Source: Planctomycetota bacterium | Lineage (GTDB): Bacteria > Planctomycetota > Phycisphaerae > Sedimentisphaerales > Anaerohalosphaeraceae | Direction of reading: 5' to 3' | DNA: 43,726 nucleotides | Assembly (NCBI GenBank): GCA_022705405.1 | Contig: JAKJEN010000005.1 | Location: forward strand, 1 to 43,726 | Part shown: positions 24,300 through 33,018 of the stretch, in pieces | Layout of the letters: each line of letters begins with the position of its first letter | How positions within the stretch are numbered: position 1 is the stretch's first letter | Program-made: the position numbers and the translations under genes | Notes under the pieces: model-generated | Database searches by the model: none | What the model saw: only the letters and a program-made list of their open reading frames with translations | What the model was told of the DNA's origin: nothing

Positions 24300-25058
24300 A
24301 TGCTGCTTAAGAACCTTAATTTGGTCCTGTACCGCTCAGCCGCCGAACTGAAAAGCGAAGCAACGAGAACGTACGCCGGTTATTTATGGTGGATTTTGGA
24401 CCCTCTTCTGAGCTTGGGGGTTTATTACGTCGCCTTCAACTATATTTTTCATCGTAAAACCGAGCATTTTGCCGTTTTCCTGTTCAGCGGAATTGTGGTG
24501 TATCGTTTTTTTTCCGGTACGGTCGTCCGCGGCGCCGGCAGTATTATAGCCGGCCATAGTCTGATGTATTATATGTATTTTCACAAAATCCTTTTCCCTT
24601 TGTCTGTGGTTGTGGTTAACTTAATCAAATTTTTGATAACGTTATTGCTGGTGATCGCAGTTGTCTGGATTTCGGGGTTTCGGCCGACCTGGTCTTATTT
24701 GGCGCTGCCGTTTTTAATCGGGCTGGTCGTATTAATTTCAACAGGGGTTTCTTTAGTGTGCGCAGCGCTGACTCCTTTTTTTCCTGATTTTCAGTTGCTT
24801 TTATCCACGATACTCCATCTCCTGATATTTCTATCCGGAGTTTTTTATGAAATCAGTAAATTGACTCCGAGGATGCAGTCGATTATTCGTTTGAATCCAT
24901 TGGCGGTGCTGATCGAACAGATTCGTGGAATTCTCTTATATGGTCAATGGCCCAATCTAATTTTTCTTTTGCCCGGATTATTGGTAAGCATTCTTTTAAT
25001 TGTTTTGGGCTGGTGGCTGATTCATAAATTTAATCGATATTATCCCAAATTAAGATGA
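24300..25058 (+). CDS. ABC-2 type polysaccharide export permease (Wzm-like)
   Basis: This is a 252-residue, six-helix membrane protein. The N-terminal segment YAGYLWWILDPLLSLGVYYV matches the amphipathic start and first helix of Wzm/KpsM-type permeases, and the central SGIVVYRFFSG and SGVFYEISKL segments fit the ABC-2 fold. It would export a lipid-linked glycan across the inner membrane together with the ATPase encoded 13 bases downstream. The ribosome binding site before the ATG is weak. It is the first gene of the rightward polysaccharide cluster; its promoter must lie in the 116 bases after the terminator. Confidence 0.88.
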   Translation: MLLKNLNLVLYRSAAELKSEATRTYAGYLWWILDPLLSLGVYYVAFNYIFHRKTEHFAVFLFSGIVVYRFFSGTVVRGAGSIIAGHSLMYYMYFHKILFPLSVVVVNLIKFLITLLLVIAVVWISGFRPTWSYLALPFLIGLVVLISTGVSLVCAALTPFFPDFQLLLSTILHLLIFLSGVFYEISKLTPRMQSIIRLNPLAVLIEQIRGILLYGQWPNLIFLLPGLLVSILLIVLGWWLIHKFNRYYPKLR

Positions 25059-25071
25059 TTTGAGAGAGGAT

Positions 25072-25833
25072 ATGAAGAACGATTTAATTTTTGATCTGCG
25101 CGATATTGGAGTGCGTTATCGAAAAGTTGCTTCAATGCCTTGGAAAAATAATAGTTTTTGGGCTCTCAAGCAGGTTTCGTTTCAGATTTTTCGCGGCCAG
25201 ATTCTGGGCTTGATTGGCCGAAACGGGGCTGGAAAAAGCACGCTTCTTCGGGTGCTGGCCGGAATTATTCGGCCGGATTGCGGAACCTGTTCTCGTGCCG
25301 ATGTAAGGATTACTCTGCAATCGGCCAATGCCGGGTTTGATCAACGGCTGACCGGGCGTCAGAATGTGATGCTGAAGGGGTTGCTTCTCGGGATGGAGAA
25401 ACGGCAGATTCTGCGATCAATGGACCGTATTATGGAGTTGGCGGATATCGGAGAGTTTATCGATCAGCCGATGATGTATTATTCCAGCGGAATGAAGGCG
25501 CGCCTTGGTTTTTCGATCTCTTATTTTGTCGAAACGGATGTGATTTTGCTGGATGAAGCGCTGTCCCCTGGCGATGCAGCGTTTAAGGCAAAGGCCAACG
25601 AATTGATAAAGAAGAAAATTCAGAGTCATCATACGGTGGTAATGGCTAGCCATTCGATCTCGAATATTCAGGACTTATGCGATCGGGTGATTCATTTGGA
25701 AAAGGGATGTTCTCTGGAAGAACTGCCTGTGGAACAGAGTCTTCAACGATATCTTCAGGCAAGAGGGAAGCGACTGCCGCTTGACTCCAAGTCCCCAAAA
25801 TCCTGTTTAGAGGAAGTTTCTGCAGACAGATAA
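25072..25833 (+). CDS. ABC transporter ATPase for polysaccharide export (Wzt-like)
   Basis: The 253-residue protein has Walker A GRNGAGKST (49-57), signature YYSSGMKARLGFSIS (about 136-150) and Walker B VILLDEALSPGD (about 156-167). The MKARLGFS signature with LDEALSPGD is characteristic of the O-antigen/teichoic-acid/capsule exporter ATPases. There is no C-terminal carbohydrate-binding domain of the kind found in O8/O9-type Wzt, so chain-end recognition is not expected. I chose the ATG at 25072, after GAGAGAGGA; a TTG at 25060 is a possible four-codon-longer start. It is paired with the permease upstream. Confidence 0.92.
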   Translation: MKNDLIFDLRDIGVRYRKVASMPWKNNSFWALKQVSFQIFRGQILGLIGRNGAGKSTLLRVLAGIIRPDCGTCSRADVRITLQSANAGFDQRLTGRQNVMLKGLLLGMEKRQILRSMDRIMELADIGEFIDQPMMYYSSGMKARLGFSISYFVETDVILLDEALSPGDAAFKAKANELIKKKIQSHHTVVMASHSISNIQDLCDRVIHLEKGCSLEELPVEQSLQRYLQARGKRLPLDSKSPKSCLEEVSADR

Positions 25834-25880
25834 ATTGTCGTTTTTTCAAACATAGTATCGGATGCATATTGTAAAAAAAT

Positions 25881-27005
25881 ATGAAACACAAAGAAGACGC
25901 ACACAACCCTGTATTGTATATTCATCTGGGGCCGGGAAAAACCGGAACGACGGCTATTCAGAAATTTTTATTTGATAATCGTTCCCGTTTGTTATGTCAT
26001 GGAATTTGTTATCCGGATTTTAATCACCCATCCGCTCCTCGGCTTAAAGAACCCTTTAAGCTTGCTTCCCATATGTTCGCATGGAATCTTGGATTTGGAG
26101 ACCAGAAAGCAAAGGAGGAGACGACGTTTATCGAGGATTCCTGGTGGAAAAGCCGCCTGGCTGCAAATTGTCCGACGGTAGTTTTTTCTTCTGAATTTTT
26201 TTGCGGTCGTCCGAGTCAGGAAAAGATTGACCGACTTCAGGAAACCGCAGCCCGCTTGGGTTTTCCAAAGGTCAAATACATTTATTATTTTCGTCGTCCC
26301 GATCTGCTTGTAGAAAGCAGGTATCAGCAGGCAGTCAAAAAACGCGGCCAATACCAGCCTATTCTCTGGAACAAGAACGAAAGCCACCGAATTCATTCGG
26401 CATTTAAGATGTACGTTGAAAATGTCGGTACCGAAAACATGATCGTACGGGTTTTCGAAAAAGGGCAGTTTTTCGGAGGAGACATTTTCCGGGATTTTCT
26501 GCATGCGATTGGCCGAGACTGGTCGGATGAATACTTGCTTCCCAATGACAAAGAAACCAATGTAGGTTGGCATAAGGATCTGATCCTGATTATGCGGCTG
26601 GCCAATCAGTATTTGACAGAACCCCATCAAATCGATTGGATTCGCAGATATTGTATCATTATGTTTCGAACTCTATACGAAGGTCGCAAGGAGGGGTACG
26701 GAATGCTGACAGAAGATCAGCGAAAGCAGATCCTGTCACACTATGATCCGTTTCATAAAAAAATCGCAAAAACGTATCTGGGACGCCCTGACGGAAAACT
26801 TTTTTACGAGCCGATTTTATCCTCTAATCCTCAGGCAGGATCAAACGAAACTATCTCTCCTGAAAAGGCAGGAGCGATTCTTGACTTTTTACAAAAAAAG
26901 GATCAAAAAGCGCTGGCGCTGCTTAAAAAAGCTGCCTCATTAGGAATGAATTCTGAGGAAGAAGAGATTCGACAGGTATCTAAGACTCTCTGTTCTCTTT
27001 TTTAG
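25881..27005 (+). CDS. Sulfotransferase family protein (PAPS-dependent)
   Basis: The product has 374 residues. Near the N-terminus, IHLGPGKTGTTAIQKFL carries the 5'-phosphosulfate loop (G17-PGKTGTT24), and FRRPDLLVESRY (137-148) matches the 3'-phosphate loop with its Arg and Ser. The enzyme is predicted to transfer sulfate from PAPS to a hydroxyl on a glycan. There is no signal peptide, so it acts in the cytoplasm before export. Placement between the ABC exporter and glycosyltransferases, and the presence of PAPS synthesis genes in the facing operon, support sulfation of the exported polysaccharide. The ribosome binding site is weak. The acceptor sugar cannot be deduced. Confidence 0.85.
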   Translation: MKHKEDAHNPVLYIHLGPGKTGTTAIQKFLFDNRSRLLCHGICYPDFNHPSAPRLKEPFKLASHMFAWNLGFGDQKAKEETTFIEDSWWKSRLAANCPTVVFSSEFFCGRPSQEKIDRLQETAARLGFPKVKYIYYFRRPDLLVESRYQQAVKKRGQYQPILWNKNESHRIHSAFKMYVENVGTENMIVRVFEKGQFFGGDIFRDFLHAIGRDWSDEYLLPNDKETNVGWHKDLILIMRLANQYLTEPHQIDWIRRYCIIMFRTLYEGRKEGYGMLTEDQRKQILSHYDPFHKKIAKTYLGRPDGKLFYEPILSSNPQAGSNETISPEKAGAILDFLQKKDQKALALLKKAASLGMNSEEEEIRQVSKTLCSLF

Positions 27006-27043
27006 TTTAGAAACTTTTTTACGATAGAGTCGAAGGGCAGGAA

Positions 27044-27115
27044 ATGAGCAAAAAAACGAGAAAGGCAACAGTATTCCTCAGCGGTCAAAACAGAAGATCT
27101 GCATCAGGAGGATAG
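27044..27115 (+). CDS. Possible 23-residue basic leader peptide
   Basis: An ATG at 27044 has GAAGGG (27032-27037) six bases upstream and opens a 23-codon frame. It begins MSKKTRKATVFLS, ends in SASGG, and is rich in Lys and Arg. The stop TAG at 27113-27115 is one base before the ATG of the large glycosyltransferase gene, and that gene's AGGAGG ribosome binding site lies inside the last codons of this frame. The arrangement suggests translational coupling, but the frame could be fortuitous. Confidence 0.3.
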   Translation: MSKKTRKATVFLSGQNRRSASGG

Positions 27116-27116
27116 G

Positions 27117-30100
27117 ATGAAAACCAGTTCTTTATTCCGGAAAATAAGGAGTTGGCTCTTGGAGGTCCGGATCTATCGGTCTATCCGGCGAAGCGGTTTA
27201 TTCGATCAGGAGTATTACCTTTATACCAATCTCGACGTAGCCCGCTCCTGTGCGAATCCGATCTGGCATTATATTCGCAGGGGGTGGAAAGAGGGCCGCA
27301 ATCCCAGCGCCTCATTCGATACCCGAAGGTATCTGCAAACCTATCCGCAAGCGCGGCAAAGCGGGATCAATCCTTTGTTTCATTATATCCAATATGGGAA
27401 AAAAGGGGGTTTTTCAACTGCTCCTCAGATCTCAAAAGAGCAGACAATTCAGAAAGAACCGTCTCCAATGCCAGTTTCTGCGCTGCGGCATCTTGCGCCT
27501 ACGATTCACTGGAGTTATCGGATCAGCGAATCGCAGCTTCTGGAGAGAGTGCGAGAATACAGGGCTCAGAAATCTTCCCGAAAAGCCAAAGTTGTTGTAT
27601 ATACAGCGATCATCGGCGGCAAGGATAACCTGATAGTCCCCGAGTATATCGTGAAGGAATGGGATTATGTTTGTTTTTCGGATATGGAAATTCCCGGCGA
27701 GCATATTTTTGAAATCCGCAGGCCGGACTATCTGGATGCCGATCCGAGGCGAACAGCCCGCTTTCTTAAAACCCATCCTCACCTGTATTTTCAGGAGTAT
27801 GTCTGCGCCGTTTGGCTGGATTCGAGCATTTTAATTCGCGGACCGCATTTGGAGACAATGGTAAATCGCTGCTTGGAACAGGACATTCTTTTTATGTGCA
27901 ATCCGCATCCAAATCGGGACTGTTTGTTTGAAGAACTGGCTAAGTGTATTCATTTAATGAAAGATGACCACAGAGTGATGAAAAGCCAGGTCAAGCGATA
28001 TAAACGGGAAGGGTACCCCAAGCAGAACGGGATGCTGGAAACCGGTATTCTGATTCGCCGACACAATGACCATCGGGTGATCGACCTGGATAATGACTGG
28101 TGGAATGAAATCAGCGGCGGCAGTTGCAGGGACCAGCTTTCGGTGATGTATGTCCTCTGGAAGCATCAGCTTCCATATACGCTAATGGAGAATATGAAGA
28201 ATATCCGCTATCATGAGGGGAACGACTATTGCCTGTTTCTTCATGAGGGCAGGTGCAATACTTTGATCCCTCCATATGTTCTGCCTTCTTTTATGAAAAA
28301 GTCAAACTCGCAGCCGTCGGCGTCTGTTTCCGGATTCGTTTCCGAAGATCTCAGGCCTCTGGAGGGCGAACGGATCGATATCGTCGTATGTGTTCATAAT
28401 GCCCTGGATGATGTGCGGCGCTGTTTGGAATCGGTTTGGGCGGCGCTGCTGTCCTCGCATCGACTCTTTTTAATCGATGATGGATCCGAGACCGCCACAG
28501 CGCATTATCTAAGACAGTTTGCCGAACGCTCCCTGGACCGGATAATTCTTATTCGAAATGACAAAACCCAAGGTTATACACGGTCGGCTAACCAAGGCCT
28601 TAAGTTAACCGACGCTCCTTTTGTAATACTGCTGAACAGCGATACTCTGGTTCCTGTCGGCTGGTCGCTCAAATTGCTGCAGGCGGCCAAATCCCTGCCG
28701 GGGACAGGGATGGTAGGGCCTCTGTCCAATGCAGCTTCCTGGCAGTCGCTTCCATGGATTTATGATTTTCAGACGGGCCAGATGGCCGTCAATGAACTGC
28801 CACCGGGTCAGGATCTCGAATCGATGAATCGTTTGTGCGAGATACATTCGGGTTATCCGAATTTTCCTCGTGTTCCGCTGATCAACGGTTTTTGTTTCGG
28901 AATTTGGAGGCAGGTTTTAGAGAAGATCGGTTATCTGGATGAAAAGGCGTTTCCCATAGGATACGGAGAAGAAGATGATCTGGCCATGCGTGCCCTGAAT
29001 GCAGGTTTTATGCATGTCATTGCAACGCATTGTTTTGTGTACCATGCCAAATCAAAAAGTTTCAGAAAAAAAGAACGAAATCAGCTGATTACGGCCGGTA
29101 GAAAAACACTATTTGAGCGATATGGAGCGCATCGCATCAATTGCAGCGTTCAGACTATGCTGAAAAATTCAATGATCCAGGCGGTTCGGCAGGCAGTCAA
29201 CAACGCCTGCGGATTGCGTCCGCAAAGCCAAACGATAAATCAAGTCGCGCCGGTTTCGGATCAAGATTCACACATTATTTTGAAAGAAGCGATCTCTACA
29301 GAACGGCTTTCCGATATTTCCGCCTTGAAATCTCTGCTCTCAGAATATAACATTCAGTTTTTTGAATTTGGCTGTTCCAAGGGCGACGGACTTTCCTGGA
29401 CAGAGCAGAAAACCGGGTACAAAGGACTGGGATTTGACACAGATCCCCAAAAATTGCAGATTGCCAGCGAAAGAGGACTGTTGTGCTGCAATCAGAATAT
29501 TCTGGACTTGCCCAATATTAAACTGGTTTCTTTTACCACGTTATTTCATTTCCTTGAACATCTGGAGTCGGTCAAACAAGCGAGGGAGTTTATTCTCAAG
29601 GCCTGCGCTGTCAGCCGAGATTATGTTTATATTCGTCAGCCCTATTTTGATGCAGATTCCTGGCTCTTTTGCATGGGATTTAAAACCTTTTATTCGCACT
29701 GGACTGGGCACAGAAACCGGATGGTCCTGCCGGATTTTTTTTATATTTTGGAAGAGTGTAGGAACGAGAATTTAATTCGCGATTATAAATTAGCCGTTAA
29801 AATGCCGATCCAGGATAGCAGCAGCCCTATGATCCACAGTCTGTCTTCTGTGAAGGATTCACTGCATTATGACCCCTGCAGCCATCCAGCAAAAAAGACA
29901 GGGGTCCCTTTTTTCTTTCCTGTTTTTTATGAAACTGTGGCCATTCTGAAGATTGGAGACAGGCAGCCGGATCTTTTATGGAAAGAATGGAGCTCGGATG
30001 CGACTGTTGTTTATGATAGTCGGAAGGGAAGAATCACCAATCTCTTAAATCCGGAAATGAAAGATATCAGTATCTTGGACGCAAACCCCACCGCGATGGT

Positions 30101-30182
30101 TTCACGACAGACGGAAACGATGAAAGTTGCTCATGCAATGATGCAGAGACCTTCGGATGAGATTCGATCATGTGGGCATTAA
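27117..30182 (+). CDS. Four-module glycan-synthesis protein: DUF616-type, GT2 and methyltransferase-like domains
   Basis: This protein has 1021 residues. Module 1 (about 28-99) has two copies of a motif ending N-P-x-x-HY-x-x-x-G, common at the N-terminus of multidomain bacterial glycosyltransferases. Module 2 (about 158-380) resembles the DUF616/TOD1-like transferase domain: KVVVYTAIIGGKD, AVWLDSSILIRG and MLETGILIRRH. Module 3 (about 420-690) is a GT2 domain with IDIVVCVHNALDDV, FLIDDGSE and ILLNSDT. Module 4 (about 745-880) looks like a SAM-dependent methyltransferase: EFGCSKGDGLSW, LGFDTDPQKLQIA and FHFLEHL. It probably builds and possibly methylates the exported glycan. The AGGAGG ribosome binding site at 27106-27111 fixes the start. 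Confidence 0.83.
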   Translation: MKTSSLFRKIRSWLLEVRIYRSIRRSGLFDQEYYLYTNLDVARSCANPIWHYIRRGWKEGRNPSASFDTRRYLQTYPQARQSGINPLFHYIQYGKKGGFSTAPQISKEQTIQKEPSPMPVSALRHLAPTIHWSYRISESQLLERVREYRAQKSSRKAKVVVYTAIIGGKDNLIVPEYIVKEWDYVCFSDMEIPGEHIFEIRRPDYLDADPRRTARFLKTHPHLYFQEYVCAVWLDSSILIRGPHLETMVNRCLEQDILFMCNPHPNRDCLFEELAKCIHLMKDDHRVMKSQVKRYKREGYPKQNGMLETGILIRRHNDHRVIDLDNDWWNEISGGSCRDQLSVMYVLWKHQLPYTLMENMKNIRYHEGNDYCLFLHEGRCNTLIPPYVLPSFMKKSNSQPSASVSGFVSEDLRPLEGERIDIVVCVHNALDDVRRCLESVWAALLSSHRLFLIDDGSETATAHYLRQFAERSLDRIILIRNDKTQGYTRSANQGLKLTDAPFVILLNSDTLVPVGWSLKLLQAAKSLPGTGMVGPLSNAASWQSLPWIYDFQTGQMAVNELPPGQDLESMNRLCEIHSGYPNFPRVPLINGFCFGIWRQVLEKIGYLDEKAFPIGYGEEDDLAMRALNAGFMHVIATHCFVYHAKSKSFRKKERNQLITAGRKTLFERYGAHRINCSVQTMLKNSMIQAVRQAVNNACGLRPQSQTINQVAPVSDQDSHIILKEAISTERLSDISALKSLLSEYNIQFFEFGCSKGDGLSWTEQKTGYKGLGFDTDPQKLQIASERGLLCCNQNILDLPNIKLVSFTTLFHFLEHLESVKQAREFILKACAVSRDYVYIRQPYFDADSWLFCMGFKTFYSHWTGHRNRMVLPDFFYILEECRNENLIRDYKLAVKMPIQDSSSPMIHSLSSVKDSLHYDPCSHPAKKTGVPFFFPVFYETVAILKIGDRQPDLLWKEWSSDATVVYDSRKGRITNLLNPEMKDISILDANPTAMVSRQTETMKVAHAMMQRPSDEIRSCGH

Positions 30183-30499
30183 ATTTCTTTGAATTAGCAA
30201 AATTTTGCTATATGGGTCAGTCAATGATATCTGCAGAGAATCTGACTTTGTCCAGTAGGAAAAGACATGGAGACATCTGCGATTTTTCGCAGGCCAAGCG
30301 CGGGGCCCGTGAGGATTTTGTCTCTTATCGAGCCGATTTAACCGCGCAGGAGGCCATCCGTATCGCATCGCTTTATGAGGAGGTAAAAAAAGAACTCCGA
30401 TTGCGGAAAATCGTTGGGGTTCAAAACGAAACCTTGTACGGCCAAGAGGGCGGGATTGGCAGCAAACGAGCGGGATTGTCGGATCAGGATATACAATAA
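30170..30499 (+). CDS. Unrecognised 109-residue protein, possibly the front half of a split gene
   Basis: I do not recognise this product. The ATG overlaps the end of the preceding gene by 13 bases. The second half, with SLYEEVKKELRLRK, has helical, coiled-coil-like character, as often seen ahead of the S-R-S-W linker segment in bacterial glycosyltransferases. Its TAA stop at 30497-30499 is immediately followed, in the same frame, by the ATG of the next gene, whose product supplies just such a linker. It may therefore be the N-terminal part of one 230-residue protein interrupted by a stop, or a coupled partner. No membrane segment or signal peptide is visible. Confidence 0.4.
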   Translation: MWALNFFELAKFCYMGQSMISAENLTLSSRKRHGDICDFSQAKRGAREDFVSYRADLTAQEAIRIASLYEEVKKELRLRKIVGVQNETLYGQEGGIGSKRAGLSDQDIQ

Positions 30500-30862
30500 A
30501 TGACTACAGAATTGAAACATGCCAACCAGGCCCTTTTTGAGGCAAGGAAAATAATGGCAGAACAGGAAAAAACTCTGAAAAAATATCGTCAGGAGCTTTA
30601 TAGCGTATACCGTTCACGCTCCTGGCGGTTTACGCGGCCGCTGCGGGGGGCTGCAGAAGGAATCCGATATCTGAGCACGGCAGCTTTCAGACCCAATGTT
30701 CGATGGGTTCTCAAAAAGTTGTACTATCTGATACCCGGATTTTTTCGTAACACCTGGTTTTTGGAAAAAATGAAAAATGGATTTAAAGAGAAGGAACATC
30801 ATTACTCCCGGCAGCAGTGGATTCAGCAGGATCTCATCCCCAAGGGACTTTTCGATGATTGA
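30500..30862 (+). CDS. Small coiled-coil and S-R-S-W linker-type protein
   Basis: The product has 120 residues. An N-terminal helical segment (about 1-35, HANQALFEARKIMAEQEKTL) is followed by YSVYRSRSWRFTRPLRGAAE (36-55). That motif is frequently found in bacterial glycosyltransferase polypeptides between a coiled coil and a catalytic domain. Here the piece stands alone; the GT2 domain is encoded by the next gene, which overlaps it by eight bases. It is in frame with, and directly abuts, the preceding gene (TAA then ATG). The simplest reading is a linker/scaffold subunit or a fragment of an ancestral multi-domain transferase. No catalytic residues are visible. Confidence 0.55.
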   Translation: MTTELKHANQALFEARKIMAEQEKTLKKYRQELYSVYRSRSWRFTRPLRGAAEGIRYLSTAAFRPNVRWVLKKLYYLIPGFFRNTWFLEKMKNGFKEKEHHYSRQQWIQQDLIPKGLFDD

Positions 30863-31778
30863 TATTCTGCTGCCTGCTTATAATGCCGGTTCTTTTTTAG
30901 CTCAGACCATCGAATCCATACGACTTCAGGACCAGCCGGGATGGCGCCTGCTGATTCGCGACGGCGGTTCCGACGACGGCACACCCGAAATAATCAGGGA
31001 TTATGCAAAACAGTTTCCACAGACTATTCGAGGGTTTTATTCTGAAACGAGGAATTCTCCGATCCAAAGCATTTCGAGTCTGTTGGCGGAAAGTTCAGCG
31101 CCGTATATTATGTTTTGTGATCAGGATGATGTGTGGCTTCCGGATAAAATCTCAAAATGTATGGCTCGTTTTTGCCAGGATACAGACGGGCGTGAGATGG
31201 ACTTTCCGCGACTTCTTTTTACAGACAAACAGGTGGTCGATCGGAATCTGAACCGGCTGCATAATTCTTGTTTTAGTTATCAAGGTTTGAATCCTCGATC
31301 TGTCTCGTTCAGCCGACTTTTGGTTCAGAATATCCCCAGCGGCTGTACGATGCTGTTCAATCGTGCCCTGGCGAAATTATGTACTCCCATCCCTTCGGAT
31401 GCGGTTATGCATGACCATTGGGTAAGTTTGACTGCGGCGGCATTTGGACGGATTATCTATCTTGAACAGCCTACGGTTTTATACCGCCAGCATGATCGAA
31501 ACTATTATGGGGCTCAGCCCTATGGGGTGCGCTATTTGGGGGATCTGGCACGAAGCGGGGCAAAAGCCATCCGGAAACGTTTTTATCAAAATGTAATGCA
31601 GGCGCAGGCTTTTTTGGAGATCCACCAAAACCGTTTATCAGAATCGCATCTTCAAATTCTGGAGGCGTTTGCATCTCTGTACGTAAAGGGCTGGCTACAG
31701 CGAAGAAAAATTCTGTGGCAGTATAAAATACTGAAAACCGGCTTTGCCCGCAATGTGGGGATGATGCTCATTGTATAA
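30855..31778 (+). CDS. Family 2 glycosyltransferase
   Basis: This 307-residue GT-A fold enzyme starts MIDILLPAYNAGSFL, with the nucleotide-sugar site RDGGSDDGT (35-43) and the metal-binding stretch CDQDDVWLPDK (88-98). The CDQDDVW form is typical of rhamnosyl- and galactosyltransferases of polysaccharide loci. The acceptor-side residues MHDHW and VLYRQHDRNYYG also match this subgroup. It acts in the cytoplasm on a lipid-linked glycan. The start at 30855 overlaps the previous gene by eight bases; a longer in-frame start at 30777 lies deeper in that gene and is less likely. The donor sugar is not predictable. Confidence 0.9.
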   Translation: MIDILLPAYNAGSFLAQTIESIRLQDQPGWRLLIRDGGSDDGTPEIIRDYAKQFPQTIRGFYSETRNSPIQSISSLLAESSAPYIMFCDQDDVWLPDKISKCMARFCQDTDGREMDFPRLLFTDKQVVDRNLNRLHNSCFSYQGLNPRSVSFSRLLVQNIPSGCTMLFNRALAKLCTPIPSDAVMHDHWVSLTAAAFGRIIYLEQPTVLYRQHDRNYYGAQPYGVRYLGDLARSGAKAIRKRFYQNVMQAQAFLEIHQNRLSESHLQILEAFASLYVKGWLQRRKILWQYKILKTGFARNVGMMLIV

Positions 31779-33018
31779 AAAGACGTTCAAACCGCCGAAA
31801 ATACAAATCGAACCGCTCCGCAAGACCGCCGGTCGGCAGCCCTTGGTCCCTGATCTTAGCCGGCTGCGGATGGCCTTTGTTTGCGATTGGCTGACGGCCG
31901 TACGCGGCGGGGAGCGCTGTTTGAAGGCCCTCTGTCAAAAGGCGCCAAATGCGGATTTATTTACGCTGGTCTATGATCCGGATAGAATGAAGGGTGTTTT
32001 TGACGGGCATGCCGTTCAAACCAGTTTTATCCAGAATCTTCCCGGAGGGACTCGTTTTTTCCGGTACTATTTGCCGCTGTTTCCAAAGGCCATTGAATCG
32101 TTTGATTTCAGCGGATATGACTGTGTGGTCAGTTTTAGCCATTGCGTAGCCAAGGGAGTCAAAGTTCCCCGCCAAATCCCTCATATCTGTTATTGCCATA
32201 CTCCGGTTCGCTATGCCTGGGATATGGCGGAAATTTATCTGAATGGCCTGCCGGTTCCTCAACGATGGCTTCTTTCGTTATATTTGAAAAGACTGAGACG
32301 GTGGGATCTGGCCTCTCTTGATCGAGTCACCTGTTTTTTGGCCAACAGTATTCACATTCGAGATAAAATTCAGCGGCTTTATGGACGCTCGGCACGAGTG
32401 ATTTATCCGCCGGTAGATCTGAAGCGATTTTCTGTTTCGCAGACGAGCGGGTCCTATTATTTGGTGTTATCGGCGCTGGTCCCCTATAAACGAGTGGATC
32501 TGGCTGTTGAGGCATTCAATCAAAACGGAAAAAAACTGATTGTAGCCGGCGTCGGACCGGAATTCCGGCGTCTTCAAAAAAAAGCCGCCTCGCAAATCGA
32601 ATTTGTTTATGGTCCTGATGACTCGACAGTAGAACAGTTGTACGCTGACTGCAAGGCCTTGATTTTCCCCGGGCAGGAAGATTTTGGAATTGTACCGCTG
32701 GAGGCCCAGGCCAGCGGAAAACCGGTGATCGCTTATCGTGGAGGAGGGGCTCTGGAAACGGTTATCGACAGCAGCCGTCCGCAGCCAACCGGCCTTTTTT
32801 TTGATCAACAAACGACGCCTTCTCTGATCGACGCCGTCCGGCGGTTTGAATCCTGCTGCGATCTGTTTGATCCCCAAAACTGTCGTCAAAATGCAGAGCG
32901 TTTTGGCGTAGAGCGTTTTCAGAAGGAAATGGTTGAGCAGATCAGTGAGGCGACGGCTTCTTTGGCGGAAGCCGGAAGATCTGTATCTGTTCATCGATCG
33001 AGGGAATGTCCGTCCTGA
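31771..33018 (+). CDS. Family 4 glycosyltransferase
   Basis: The product has 415 residues from a TTG start overlapping the preceding stop. The GT-B fold is shown by the N-terminal FVCDWLTAVRGGERCLKAL, the RVIYPPVDLKRF joint, the ALVPYKRVDLAVEAF donor segment and the E-x7-E signature EDFGIVPLE within PGQEDFGIVPLEAQASGKPV. These are retaining transferases using nucleotide-activated mannose, glucose or similar sugars. The core domain begins only around residue 34, so an ATG at 31870 is an alternative start; neither has a strong ribosome binding site. The last 77 bases overlap the end of the convergent membrane transferase gene. It is the final gene of the rightward cluster. Confidence 0.88.
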   Translation: MYKKTFKPPKIQIEPLRKTAGRQPLVPDLSRLRMAFVCDWLTAVRGGERCLKALCQKAPNADLFTLVYDPDRMKGVFDGHAVQTSFIQNLPGGTRFFRYYLPLFPKAIESFDFSGYDCVVSFSHCVAKGVKVPRQIPHICYCHTPVRYAWDMAEIYLNGLPVPQRWLLSLYLKRLRRWDLASLDRVTCFLANSIHIRDKIQRLYGRSARVIYPPVDLKRFSVSQTSGSYYLVLSALVPYKRVDLAVEAFNQNGKKLIVAGVGPEFRRLQKKAASQIEFVYGPDDSTVEQLYADCKALIFPGQEDFGIVPLEAQASGKPVIAYRGGGALETVIDSSRPQPTGLFFDQQTTPSLIDAVRRFESCCDLFDPQNCRQNAERFGVERFQKEMVEQISEATASLAEAGRSVSVHRSRECPS

